Part shown: positions 1 to 6,976 of the stretch, in pieces
How positions within the stretch are numbered: the stretch's first letter is position 1
Layout of the letters: every line of letters starts with the position of its first letter
From: Planctomycetota bacterium
GTDB lineage: Bacteria; Planctomycetota; Phycisphaerae; Sedimentisphaerales; Anaerohalosphaeraceae
Direction of reading: 5' to 3'
Length of the DNA: 14,158 nt
NCBI GenBank assembly: GCA_012519365.1
Contig: JAAYQH010000471.1
Coordinates: forward strand, 1 to 14,158
Notes under the pieces: generated by a model
What the model was told of the DNA's origin: nothing
Databases searched by the model: none
What the model saw: the letters and a program-made list of their open reading frames with translations, nothing else
Position numbers and translations under genes: made by a program

Positions 1-446
1 CGGGGCTGCCCGTCAATCGGAATAAAGTTATTCACCGCCGTAGCCGTATCGTTTGTCTCATAAGGCGGATTATACCACCAGTCCGCGGCATTGCCCTTGA
101 ACACATGATATCGCAGGTCCCCGTTGGGCAGCAGTGTCGCCTCCACATAACTGTCCGGCTCCTCTTCGCACCACCCGCGATAAGTCCGTACCGGTCCGGC
201 ATCAATCGGCAATTGCGTTACCCCATCCTCAGCCAATAAAATGGCTTCAAAATTCGACCCGCGATGGGACACACGTTCCAGATTAAAGGTACGAATTTCG
301 CCGTTTCGCAGCACAGTTCCGCGAAGTGTTTCAGGCGGATTGGCCGGATCCACCTCGACCGCCGGCGTCAGCCCCTGAACACTGAACACGGTCAACAAAA
401 CCGCCGTTATAAAACTGCCTGTCTTGCCTCTATTTTCTTTTCTCAT
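1..446 (-). CDS. Secreted protein, N-terminal part; possible M12B (reprolysin-like) metallopeptidase
   Basis: The frame is open from an ATG at 446 to the window edge (148 codons), so the C-terminal part lies outside. The start has GGAG nine bases upstream. Residues 1-31 form a signal peptide: a basic start (MRKENRGK), a hydrophobic stretch (SFITAVLLTVFSVQG) and a small-residue region near 'TPAVE'. What follows is beta-rich and soluble: 'LRGTVLRNGEIRTFNLERV', then 'YRGWCEEEPDSYVEATLLPNG' near residues 98-118. That second pattern resembles the M12B propeptide core (Y-x-G-x-V-x-G-x-P-x-S-x-V), so a secreted metallopeptidase zymogen is my best guess. The zinc motif HExxHxxGxxH would lie beyond the window, so function is unproven. 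It follows kbl after a 159-base leader and may be separately controlled. Alternative: another secreted beta-sandwich protein. Confidence 0.72.
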   Translation of the reverse strand, partial: MRKENRGKTGSFITAVLLTVFSVQGLTPAVEVDPANPPETLRGTVLRNGEIRTFNLERVSHRGSNFEAILLAEDGVTQLPIDAGPVRTYRGWCEEEPDSYVEATLLPNGDLRYHVFKGNAADWWYNPPYETNDTATAVNNFIPIDGQP

Positions 447-488
447 CTCAACAGTCTCCGAAACCTTATTATCAAAAAGCGATACGTT

Positions 489-553
489 CAGCCCCCCCTG
501 CAATATCGTACTGTAAAAGATACAGGGGCTGCCCTCATACGATTCTTTTACAG
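489..553 (-). promoter_or_regulatory. Structured leader with competing inverted repeats
   Basis: This is part of the 159-base gap between kbl and the secreted protein gene. Three pairs of complementary arms interleave: CTGTAAAAGA (511-520) with TCTTTTACAG (544-553), perfect over 10 bases; ATCGTA (505-510) with TACGAT (538-543); and CAGCCCC (489-495) with GGGGCTG (525-531). The arms are in an a-b-a'-b' order, so they cannot all form together as full stems. No U-tract follows directly, so it is not a standard intrinsic terminator. A switching mRNA leader or an operator is possible; the role is inferred. Confidence 0.4.
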
Positions 554-555
554 CC

Positions 556-570
556 TTATCTTGCCATCAT
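556..570 (-). other. Possible 4-codon leader ORF
   Basis: Downstream of kbl, a strong ribosome site AAAGGAG (576-582) stands five bases before ATGATG, which opens a reading frame of only four sense codons (M-M-A-R) ending in TAA. The competing inverted repeats of the leader begin three bases after it. It may be a leader peptide, or chance. The ribosome site is the only positive evidence for translation. Confidence 0.2.
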
Positions 571-605
571 CGCATCTCCTTTCATGCTCCATTCACGATT
601 CGAGT

Positions 606-1796
606 TCATTTGCAAAGTCCCAGGGCGTTGCCCACTTGCTGAAATTTTTCGATCGCCATATCCAAATCGTCCTGACTATGCGCCGCGGAGATTTGTGTGC
701 GAATCCGCGCCTTGCCCTGGGGCACCACCGGATATGCAAAGGCGATCACGTAAACCCCCTCTTTCAGCAGCCGCTCGGCCATCTGTTGCGCCGTGACTGC
801 GTCGCCCAGCATCACCGGCACGATAGGATGCTCGCCGGGCAGAACACGCAAGCCGGTTTTTTGAATCTGTGATCGAAAATAGGCCGTATTGCGATGCAGT
901 TTGTCCAGCAAGGCAGGCGATTCGCTGAGCAAGTCAAATGCCTTTAGCGAGGCACACACAATCGCCGGTGCCAGGGTGTTGGAAAACAAATACGGCCGGC
1001 TTCGCTGACGCAGCAAATCGACAATTTCTTTTCGCCCTGTTGTAAATCCGCCGCTGGCCCCGCCCAGCGCCTTTCCGAACGTCCCGGTGATGATATCCAC
1101 CCGCCCCATAACATCCCGATACTCCGGCGTGCCGCGTCCGGTCCTGCCGATTACGCCGGCAGCATGGCAATCATCGATCATCACCAACGCATCATAACAA
1201 TCGGCCAACTCACATATTGCGTCCAGCGGCGCCACATAGCCATCCATCGAAAAAACGCCGTCGGTAGCAATCAGCCGAAACCGCGCGTTACGGGCGTCTT
1301 TGAGTTTGGCTTCCAGATCCTTCATATCGCAGTTTTTATACCGAAACCGCTGAGCCTTGCACAACCGAATGCCATCGATAATGCTGGCGTGGTTAAGCTC
1401 ATCGCTGATGACCGCATCCTCAGAGCCAAGCAGTGTTTCAAACAGCCCTCCGTTGGCATCAAAACAACTGCTGTACAAAATGGTATCTTCCGTGCCGAAA
1501 AACGTGCTGACTTTTTGTTCGAGGTCTTTATGAATCTTCTGGGTTCCGCAGATAAATCGAACCGACGACAGGCCGTAACCCCACGTATCATAGCTGTCTT
1601 TGGCGGCCTGTATAATCGCCGGATGATCGGCCAGCCCCAAATAGTTGTTGGCACACAAATTCAAGACCGAACGGCCCGACGCAACCGTGACTCGATTTTT
1701 CTGCGGACTGGTTAATACCCGCTCGGTTTTGAACAGGCCGGCTTGGCGCATCTGTTCAAGCTGCTCACAAATAGACGATTTCATCTTGCCAAACAT
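606..1796 (-). CDS. kbl: Glycine C-acetyltransferase (2-amino-3-ketobutyrate CoA ligase)
   Basis: PLP-dependent cytosolic enzyme that cleaves 2-amino-3-ketobutyrate with CoA to glycine and acetyl-CoA, the second step of threonine degradation. It has 396 residues, as expected for the family (about 398 in E. coli). Visible hallmarks of the alpha-oxoamine synthase family: '[15 protein letters not shown]' at 45-59, '[10 protein letters not shown]' near 77-86, '[11 protein letters not shown]' at 134-144, 'DGVFSMDG' at 179-186, 'DDCHAAG' at 208-214 (Asp208 for the PLP ring nitrogen, His211), and the PLP lysine Lys242 in 'TFGKALGG'. 'RGTPEY' after the Asp/His motif favours KBL over 8-amino-7-oxononanoate synthase. 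GGAG lies nine bases before the ATG. It begins 22 bases after tdh, its usual operon partner, so the pair is very probably co-transcribed. All key residues are intact. Confidence 0.96.
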   Translation of the reverse strand: MFGKMKSSICEQLEQMRQAGLFKTERVLTSPQKNRVTVASGRSVLNLCANNYLGLADHPAIIQAAKDSYDTWGYGLSSVRFICGTQKIHKDLEQKVSTFFGTEDTILYSSCFDANGGLFETLLGSEDAVISDELNHASIIDGIRLCKAQRFRYKNCDMKDLEAKLKDARNARFRLIATDGVFSMDGYVAPLDAICELADCYDALVMIDDCHAAGVIGRTGRGTPEYRDVMGRVDIITGTFGKALGGASGGFTTGRKEIVDLLRQRSRPYLFSNTLAPAIVCASLKAFDLLSESPALLDKLHRNTAYFRSQIQKTGLRVLPGEHPIVPVMLGDAVTAQQMAERLLKEGVYVIAFAYPVVPQGKARIRTQISAAHSQDDLDMAIEKFQQVGNALGLCK

Positions 1797-1818
1797 CGCT
1801 CTGGTCTCCGCTTTTGAT

Positions 1819-2844
1819 TTACTCGGCCCAATTCAGGATCACCTTACACGCCTTGCCGGACAGCATCGCCGAAAAACCTTTTTCATATTCCGTATAATGA
1901 AAGCGATGCGTAATCAGCGGTGAAATGTCCAGCCCGCCCTGAATCAGCATTGTGGTGTTGTACCATGTTTCATACATCAGACGCCCATAAATGCCTTTCA
2001 GAGTCAGCCCGTTGAAAATCACCAGCCCCCAGTCCACCTCCGTCGGCGGCAAAATACCCAGCAAAGCGATCTTGCCCCCGTGGGCCATCGAAGCCAGCAT
2101 CTCCTTCAGGGCATCGGGACTGCCGGACATCTCCATCCCTACATCAAAGCCTTCTTTCATCCCCAATTCATTCTGCACCGCCGCCAGCGATTCGGTGCGC
2201 GGATCGATCGTTTTGGTGGCGCCCATTTTGCGGGCCAGGGCCAGGCGGTCCGGGTTGATATCGGTCACCACAATGTAGCGGGCACCGATTTGACGAACCA
2301 CCACTGTGGCCATACAACCGATCGGCCCGGCGCCGGTGATCAGCACATCCTCGCCGACGACGGTGTAGGTCAGCGCGGTATGCACCGCATTGCCCAACGG
2401 GTCAAAACAACTCAGCACCTCCAAATCGATTGACGTATCACAGTACCAGACATTGGTAACCGGCACAGCAATATATTCGGCAAACGCTCCGTCTCGGTTA
2501 ACGCCGATACCCTGAGGCGAATGGCACAAATGCCTCCGCCCGGCCAGACAATTGCGGCACCGCCCGCACACCACATGCCCTTCGGCACTGACAATGTCAC
2601 CGATTTTGAAATCGTGAACATTGCTGCCCATTTCCACGATACGTCCCACGAACTCATGCCCAATGACCAACGGCGTTCGGATGGTTTTTTGTGCCCACGG
2701 ATCCCACTTGTAAATATGCACATCTGTCCCGCAAATAGAGGTTTTGAGGACTTGAATCAAGACATCATTGATGCCAATCCTGGGTACCGGAACATCGTCC
2801 AGCCATAATCCCTCTTTGGCTTCTTTTTTGACCAATGCTTTCAT
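1819..2844 (-). CDS. tdh: L-threonine 3-dehydrogenase, zinc-dependent
   Basis: Cytosolic medium-chain dehydrogenase oxidising L-threonine with NAD+ to 2-amino-3-ketobutyrate, which Kbl then cleaves. I place the start at the ATG at 2844. An upstream in-frame GTG at 2850 lies inside the ribosome site AGGTGA (2847-2852) and is unlikely to be used. The resulting 341 residues equal the E. coli length, and the zinc ligands then fall at E. coli numbering: Cys38 (in 'SICGTDVH'), His63 and Glu64 ('GHEF') for the catalytic zinc, and Cys93, 96, 99 and 107 for the structural zinc. The NAD+ motif GAGPIG is at 171-176, and '[11 protein letters not shown]' near 148-158 is typical of Tdh. An 89-base gap with a promoter-like sequence precedes it, so tdh-kbl may be transcribed apart from the sugar genes upstream. 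Confidence 0.96.
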   Translation of the reverse strand: MKALVKKEAKEGLWLDDVPVPRIGINDVLIQVLKTSICGTDVHIYKWDPWAQKTIRTPLVIGHEFVGRIVEMGSNVHDFKIGDIVSAEGHVVCGRCRNCLAGRRHLCHSPQGIGVNRDGAFAEYIAVPVTNVWYCDTSIDLEVLSCFDPLGNAVHTALTYTVVGEDVLITGAGPIGCMATVVVRQIGARYIVVTDINPDRLALARKMGATKTIDPRTESLAAVQNELGMKEGFDVGMEMSGSPDALKEMLASMAHGGKIALLGILPPTEVDWGLVIFNGLTLKGIYGRLMYETWYNTTMLIQGGLDISPLITHRFHYTEYEKGFSAMLSGKACKVILNWAE

Positions 2845-2856
2845 CGTCACCTGCTT

Positions 2857-2901
2857 TCAAAAAAAGTGTTCAGTTCCGTAAAACCCTCTCAAAGAGTGTT
2901 C
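2857..2901 (-). repeat. Direct repeat pair GAACACT...TTTGA before tdh
   Basis: Two near-identical copies in the same orientation lie between the predicted tdh promoter and its ribosome site: minus-strand GAACACTCTTTGA (2889-2901) and GAACACTTTTTTTGA (2857-2871), with starts 30 bases apart. They differ by a two-base length change and one substitution. The spacing is close to three helical turns, which would suit a dimeric or cooperative regulator binding around the transcription start. They could also be chance AT-rich similarity. Confidence 0.35.
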
Positions 2902-2902
2902 C

Positions 2903-2930
2903 ACTATATCTGCCGATTGAAGACAATCAA
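2903..2930 (-). promoter_or_regulatory. Candidate sigma-70-type promoter for tdh-kbl
   Basis: On the minus strand TTGATT (2925-2930) and TATAGT (2903-2908) are separated by 16 bases, giving 4/6 and 5/6 matches to the -35 and -10 consensus. Transcription would begin near 2896, about 50 bases before the tdh ATG. A short hairpin, GATTG-AAGA-CAATC on the plus strand (2915-2928), overlaps the -35 side. This is one of the longer gaps within an otherwise tightly packed block, which supports a separate start. It is unproven. Confidence 0.42.
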
Positions 2931-2933
2931 AGT

Positions 2934-3653
2934 TCACTGAAATTCGAGCCTTCCAAAACAATCCGGCCGATGAAAATCCGGAAAAGCAGTTAACACGGGC
3001 GACCAACTGAGCCAATGCGGTCGGGAGCAGTCATCGGCACACTTGTTAAAATTGGCACGCCACACCACCCCCGGCCGCGGCTGCTCAACCGCCGCGTAGT
3101 GTCGCAGGATCGCCACCGGCAACGCACATTCTACAGTCCAGACCACAGGCGTTTGAATCTCGGAAGGTATCGCCCGGTGAGCCATAGAGGCGGCCACTCT
3201 GATTTGCCCGCAATCGTTCTTGTCCACATAGCGAATACGATCGTTTGGCGCCGCTTGATACCGCATCAGTAAAGTCCCGATGCAATTGATTTCAAGGTTA
3301 AAATACCCCTTTGACAAGTCGCACTGCGGCGTAAAGAAAAACTCCACACAACTGTCCTTCCAGACCTCCCCGTGCGTGTCCATCGCAACCGCCCGCACAA
3401 ATTGATCGGCCGTCTGAAAGAGTACATATACAAAATCATCGTCATAACGCACCTTAACGTGCGTCCTCGGACAATGTGACCCTGTTTTCGGCTGAGCACA
3501 GGCAATCTCCAACGCCGCAGTCTGCTGCCAAACAGGCTTTTCAACATCCCCATTGACAGGAATCGGATGCGGTGTTTTGAAAACACGATACGTCTTGGCC
3601 GCAGGATGCGAATCCTGACCGGTCGATCGGATTGAACTGGGCTGCTCTGTCAT
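2934..3653 (-). CDS. CBM9-like carbohydrate-binding protein, apparently cytosolic
   Basis: The protein has a single CBM9-like beta-sandwich domain (cellulose/xylan-binding module family, including DUF1083-type proteins). Typical signs in order are a domain opening 'IPVNGDVEKPVWQQT' (roughly residues 31-45), 'VKVRYDDDFVYVLFQTAD', an aromatic acidic segment 'EVWKDSCVEFFFTP', 'YFNLEINCIGTL', and the closing 'FHRPDCFGRLEF', the family's characteristic C-terminus. The reading frame extends to an ATG at 3695, adding 14 basic residues. I prefer the ATG at 3653 (239 residues) because AGG stands six bases before it, whereas 3695 has no well-spaced ribosome site. Neither start gives a signal peptide or membrane segment, so it should be cytosolic, which is odd for a glycan-binding module. 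It follows the symporter gene. Its ligand and role cannot be read from the sequence. Confidence 0.82.
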   Translation of the reverse strand: MTEQPSSIRSTGQDSHPAAKTYRVFKTPHPIPVNGDVEKPVWQQTAALEIACAQPKTGSHCPRTHVKVRYDDDFVYVLFQTADQFVRAVAMDTHGEVWKDSCVEFFFTPQCDLSKGYFNLEINCIGTLLMRYQAAPNDRIRYVDKNDCGQIRVAASMAHRAIPSEIQTPVVWTVECALPVAILRHYAAVEQPRPGVVWRANFNKCADDCSRPHWLSWSPVLTAFPDFHRPDCFGRLEFQ

Positions 3654-3714
3654 CAGTCGCCTGTTCCGTTTTGCCCGGACCCCTGTAGCCGGCATACTTC
3701 AAGCCGTGCAGACA

Positions 3715-3728
3715 CCGGCCGGCCGGCC
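3715..3728 (-). repeat. GGCC-tandem palindrome between symporter and CBM9-like gene
   Basis: Fourteen bases of alternating CCGG/GGCC lie just after the symporter stop codon; bases 3717-3728 are a perfect palindrome. The RNA could fold on itself in several registers, but there is no loop of useful size and no U-tract, so I do not call a terminator. It could cause polymerase pausing or reduce expression of the genes behind it. Confidence 0.4.
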
Positions 3729-3738
3729 AAAAGCGGGG

Positions 3739-6027
3739 TTAAATGTCTTCTGCCTTTTCGGCCAAGGTCTCAATACCGATTTTGCCGAGTGACTTAAACA
3801 ATACAATCGTCGCAATCAGCGCAACCCCGGACAGCACAAAGCCCCACATCAGGTTGCCATAGACAAAATTGCCCACCGCAAACAGCGACGAATAGATCAC
3901 CACACATCCGAGAAAGACGCACAAAATCTGATAAGGCATCTTCCAGTCGCCGATGGCATTTTTCTGGTCAATCTCCACACCCTCGGCCCGAGCTTCCAGT
4001 ACCACCTTGCGCCACCCCGGCCCGCCGGGATGACATAGGCGGTAAAAATTGCGCAACGTTTCTTTATCGACCGGCCTGGTCAAAAAAGTTGCCGCCAGCC
4101 ATACCGCCGTTACAACGCCCACGCAAGCCAGAAGCTGCGCCGAAAACTTCAACTTATTCAGATCAGGATGAAAAATATAAAGGGTGTTGCCTTTAACGAC
4201 CCCGTCGAAAGAGACGGCTATCTCCTCCGCAGTGGCTGCCTCAAGCAAACCGAGTCGGGCCCGACGTTTATTTTCACGCTCTAACTCCGCTGCCCGTTGA
4301 GCCTGGACAAACGCATCCAGCTTGTCCTGCCAGGGTTTTCCGGTCATGGCCTCAACCAAAACCGGCACCGACGCGGCTGCGCGTAACTGTTCCAGTTCCT
4401 GCAAGGTGGCATCATAACGTGCCCGCGCTGCATCGCGGGCCTCGGGGCCTTGTTCTTTGGCCCTGCGCCACACCTGCACAAGGGTTTCAAGCTCGGTTTG
4501 AACCTCGTCAATCCGGTTTTGATACTCCTGTTGCCGGGTTTTTACAAAGTTAACCGTCTGGGCATCATCTATCGCAAACACACGATCCTGAACAATCGAG
4601 CTGTCCACATACCACTTAATCGTCCCTTTATCACCAACCCACAACACCACCCAACAGGCCATAATCGTCGCGGCAACCATCGCGATAATCTCCGTCCAGG
4701 CATTGATCCGCCACCAGAACCACCGCAGCAGATAAATCGCCCCCGTCCCTGCCCCGGATAAGAGCAAAATCTCAAACGCCTGATTGGCATCTTCCAAAAA
4801 AGTCAACGCCAGAAAACCGGCAATCACCATCAGCATCACCGTGCAGATCCGACCGGCAAGCACCAATTCCTTTTCAGAGGCGTTGGGCTTCATAAAGCGT
4901 TTATACCAATCGTTGACCACATAGGACGCCCCCCAGTTCAGATGGGTGCCGATGGTGGACATATAAGCGGCAATCAGCGAGGCCACCACCAATCCCAGCA
5001 GTCCCGGCCCCAGTTTGGAAATCATCACCGGATAGGCGATATCGTGCCGCAAATAAGTCGGGTCAATGCTGGGAAATTCCGATTTGATGCTTTCCAATGA
5101 CGGATAGACCACTATTGAGGCCAGCGCCACAATAATCCAGGGCCACGGACGCATCGCATAATGCATAAAATTAAAAAACAACGTCGCCCCGATGGCGTTC
5201 TTCTCATCCTTGGCCGCAAGCATCCGCTGGGCAATATAGCCGCCCCCGCCGGGTTCAGCGCCCGGATACCACACACTCCACCACTGAACCGCTACGGGAA
5301 TCAGCAGAAGCGGCACCCACGCCAGCCAATTCGAAAAATCCGGCATCCAGTTTAATCTCCCCGCCACATCCGGATGGGCCAACAGTGCGTGCAATCCGCC
5401 GACCTCCGGCTGCTTGCACGCGATCACCGCCGCATAGACTGCTCCGAACATTGCCACCGAATACTGAAAAAAGTCCGCCCAGATACAACTCTTAATGCCG
5501 CCGGCCGTAGCGTAGATGACCACGCCGGCAGATCCCACCACCACCGCCACCCACGGCTTGACATCAAAAATCACCTGTCCAATTTTGATTGCCGCCAGCG
5601 TGACCGTACCCATAATCAGACAGTTAAAAAATATCCCCAGATACAGCGAGCGAAATCCGCGGATAAAAGCCGCGCTTTTGCCGCTGTAGCGTAGCTCGTA
5701 AAACTCCAGATCCGTCATCACCTGCGACCGACGCCACAACTGGGCATAGATAAACACCGTCACCATACCGGTAATCAGAAACGCCCACCAGCCCCAGTTG
5801 GCCACCACCCCTTCGCCGCGTACCATCCCCGTCACCAAATTGGGTGTATCACAGGAAAACGTACAGGCCACCATCGAAACACCCAGCAGCCACCACGGCA
5901 TACTGCGGCCGCCCAAAAAGAACTCCGCCGAACTGCGGCCGGCGGTTTTGGACACAATCAGCCCAATGGCGAAAATCGCCGCAAAAAAGACCACAAGAAT
6001 CAACCAGTCTATCCCTGCCAGTGCCAT
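3739..6027 (-). CDS. Sodium:solute symporter (SSS/SLC5 family) with coiled-coil insertion
   Basis: Inner-membrane transporter of 762 residues, predicted to import a sugar with Na+. Hydrophobic segments occur near 7-25, 45-65, 78-95, 125-150, 158-176, 185-204, 235-250, 285-308, 340-357, 392-412, 417-435 and 445-464, then again at 627-648, 698-718 and 725-745. 'FFLGGRSMPWW' (36-46) is the family's TM1 entry, and Ser357/Thr358 in 'AAYMSTIGTHLNW' match the Na2-site pair of PutP. 'PGGPGW' (667-672) is a motif of long SSS proteins. Residues about 466-626 are a soluble insertion; 487-552 is highly charged and heptad-like, so probably coiled coil. This makes the protein longer than the usual 500-600 residues. 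A GGGAAG ribosome site precedes the ATG, and the gene starts 28 bases after the epimerase. The cluster context suggests GalNAc, GlcNAc or small glycans as substrate; this is inferred. Confidence 0.93.
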   Translation of the reverse strand: MALAGIDWLILVVFFAAIFAIGLIVSKTAGRSSAEFFLGGRSMPWWLLGVSMVACTFSCDTPNLVTGMVRGEGVVANWGWWAFLITGMVTVFIYAQLWRRSQVMTDLEFYELRYSGKSAAFIRGFRSLYLGIFFNCLIMGTVTLAAIKIGQVIFDVKPWVAVVVGSAGVVIYATAGGIKSCIWADFFQYSVAMFGAVYAAVIACKQPEVGGLHALLAHPDVAGRLNWMPDFSNWLAWVPLLLIPVAVQWWSVWYPGAEPGGGGYIAQRMLAAKDEKNAIGATLFFNFMHYAMRPWPWIIVALASIVVYPSLESIKSEFPSIDPTYLRHDIAYPVMISKLGPGLLGLVVASLIAAYMSTIGTHLNWGASYVVNDWYKRFMKPNASEKELVLAGRICTVMLMVIAGFLALTFLEDANQAFEILLLSGAGTGAIYLLRWFWWRINAWTEIIAMVAATIMACWVVLWVGDKGTIKWYVDSSIVQDRVFAIDDAQTVNFVKTRQQEYQNRIDEVQTELETLVQVWRRAKEQGPEARDAARARYDATLQELEQLRAAASVPVLVEAMTGKPWQDKLDAFVQAQRAAELERENKRRARLGLLEAATAEEIAVSFDGVVKGNTLYIFHPDLNKLKFSAQLLACVGVVTAVWLAATFLTRPVDKETLRNFYRLCHPGGPGWRKVVLEARAEGVEIDQKNAIGDWKMPYQILCVFLGCVVIYSSLFAVGNFVYGNLMWGFVLSGVALIATIVLFKSLGKIGIETLAEKAEDI

Positions 6028-6055
6028 ACAGACTTCCCTTTTCTAATGATTGTTT

Positions 6056-6976
6056 TCAAATTGACTTGCCGCGAAAAAATGCGATCGTCTCGACCAACCC
6101 TTTCTCAAAATCCGTCCTCGCAGTAAAGCCGGCTGCGGTTATTTTCTCAATACTCGCCAGGGAATGCCGGACATCTCCCGGCCGAATCGGTGCATACTGA
6201 ATTGTGGACGACGAACCGGTCAATGCGATAATTCTTCGGGCAATCTGATTGATCGTCTGACTTTGTCCACAGGCCACATTATACACCCCCGTCAAATGGC
6301 GGTTCTCAGCCAAAAACACATTGGCCGCGACGACATCCTCGACATAAATGAAATCCCGTGTCTGTTCACCGTCCCCGAAAATAGTGATCGGTTCGTGACG
6401 CAGGGCCTTGTGAATAAAAATCGGAATCGCCGCAGCGTATTGACTGTTTGGATCCTGGCGCGGCCCGAACACATTGAAATACCGCATGCACGCCGTCGAC
6501 AGCCACCCTTCCTGAGCGTAGATGTTGCAATAATACTCCCCATCCAGCTTTGTCACCGCATAAGGACTTTTCGGTTCGGGTATCATGCCCTCCACCTTGG
6601 GTACCGCCGGATTATCCCCATACACCGCCGCCGAGCTGCTGAAACACAGTTTTTTAACCCCGGCCCAGGCCGCCTCCTGCAGCACAATCGTCGTCCCCTG
6701 CGTATTGATGGTGATGCACTCTTGGGGATTTTCCATCGATTCGGGCACACTGACCATCGCGGCCAAATGAAACACATAATCCACCCCCTTCATCGCGGCC
6801 TTGACATCTTGGCGGCAGGCAACCGATCCTTCCAGAAATTCGCACGCAACACCGTCAAGATTCTCTCGTCGGCCTGTCCGCAGATTATCCAGCACCCGAA
6901 CCTCTGCCTGCCGGGCGTAATACGCCGCGATATGACTGCCGATAAAACCGGCTCCGCCTGTTACGAGGATGCGCAT
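6056..6976 (-). CDS. NAD-dependent nucleotide-sugar 4-epimerase, probably UDP-GlcNAc/UDP-GalNAc
   Basis: Cytosolic extended short-chain dehydrogenase of 306 residues. GGAGFIG at 7-13 is the NAD-binding loop, Asp30 ('VLDNL') should bind the adenosine ribose, 'SSSAAVYGD' is at 113-121, and the catalytic pair is Tyr139 and Lys143 ('YAVTK'). 'RYFNVFGPRQDP' (165-176) and 'GDGEQTRDFIYVEDV' (201-215) are the substrate-side motifs of the WbpP/Gne-like group, which act on N-acetylated UDP-hexoses. It would interconvert UDP-GalNAc and UDP-GlcNAc made by the kinase and nucleotidyltransferase of this block. The first 16 bases overlap the end of nahK, and the ribosome site AAAGGAG lies inside nahK, which implies translational coupling. 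A plain UDP-glucose 4-epimerase is the alternative; the substrate cannot be settled by eye. Confidence 0.93.
   Translation of the reverse strand: MRILVTGGAGFIGSHIAAYYARQAEVRVLDNLRTGRRENLDGVACEFLEGSVACRQDVKAAMKGVDYVFHLAAMVSVPESMENPQECITINTQGTTIVLQEAAWAGVKKLCFSSSAAVYGDNPAVPKVEGMIPEPKSPYAVTKLDGEYYCNIYAQEGWLSTACMRYFNVFGPRQDPNSQYAAAIPIFIHKALRHEPITIFGDGEQTRDFIYVEDVVAANVFLAENRHLTGVYNVACGQSQTINQIARRIIALTGSSSTIQYAPIRPGDVRHSLASIEKITAAGFTARTDFEKGLVETIAFFRGKSI

Noticed and set aside
505..553. Stable H-type pseudoknot
   Set aside because: The arm order fits, but both connecting loops would have zero length, which is sterically unlikely with full stems. It is kept only as competing structures.
2845..2850. 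GTG start two codons before the tdh ATG
   Set aside because: The GTG lies inside the AGGTGA ribosome site, and the ATG at 2844 gives the standard family length and residue numbering.
3715..3741. Rho-independent terminator after the symporter gene
   Set aside because: The GGCC palindrome is strong, but there is no proper loop and no run of U after it, and genes continue in the same direction.
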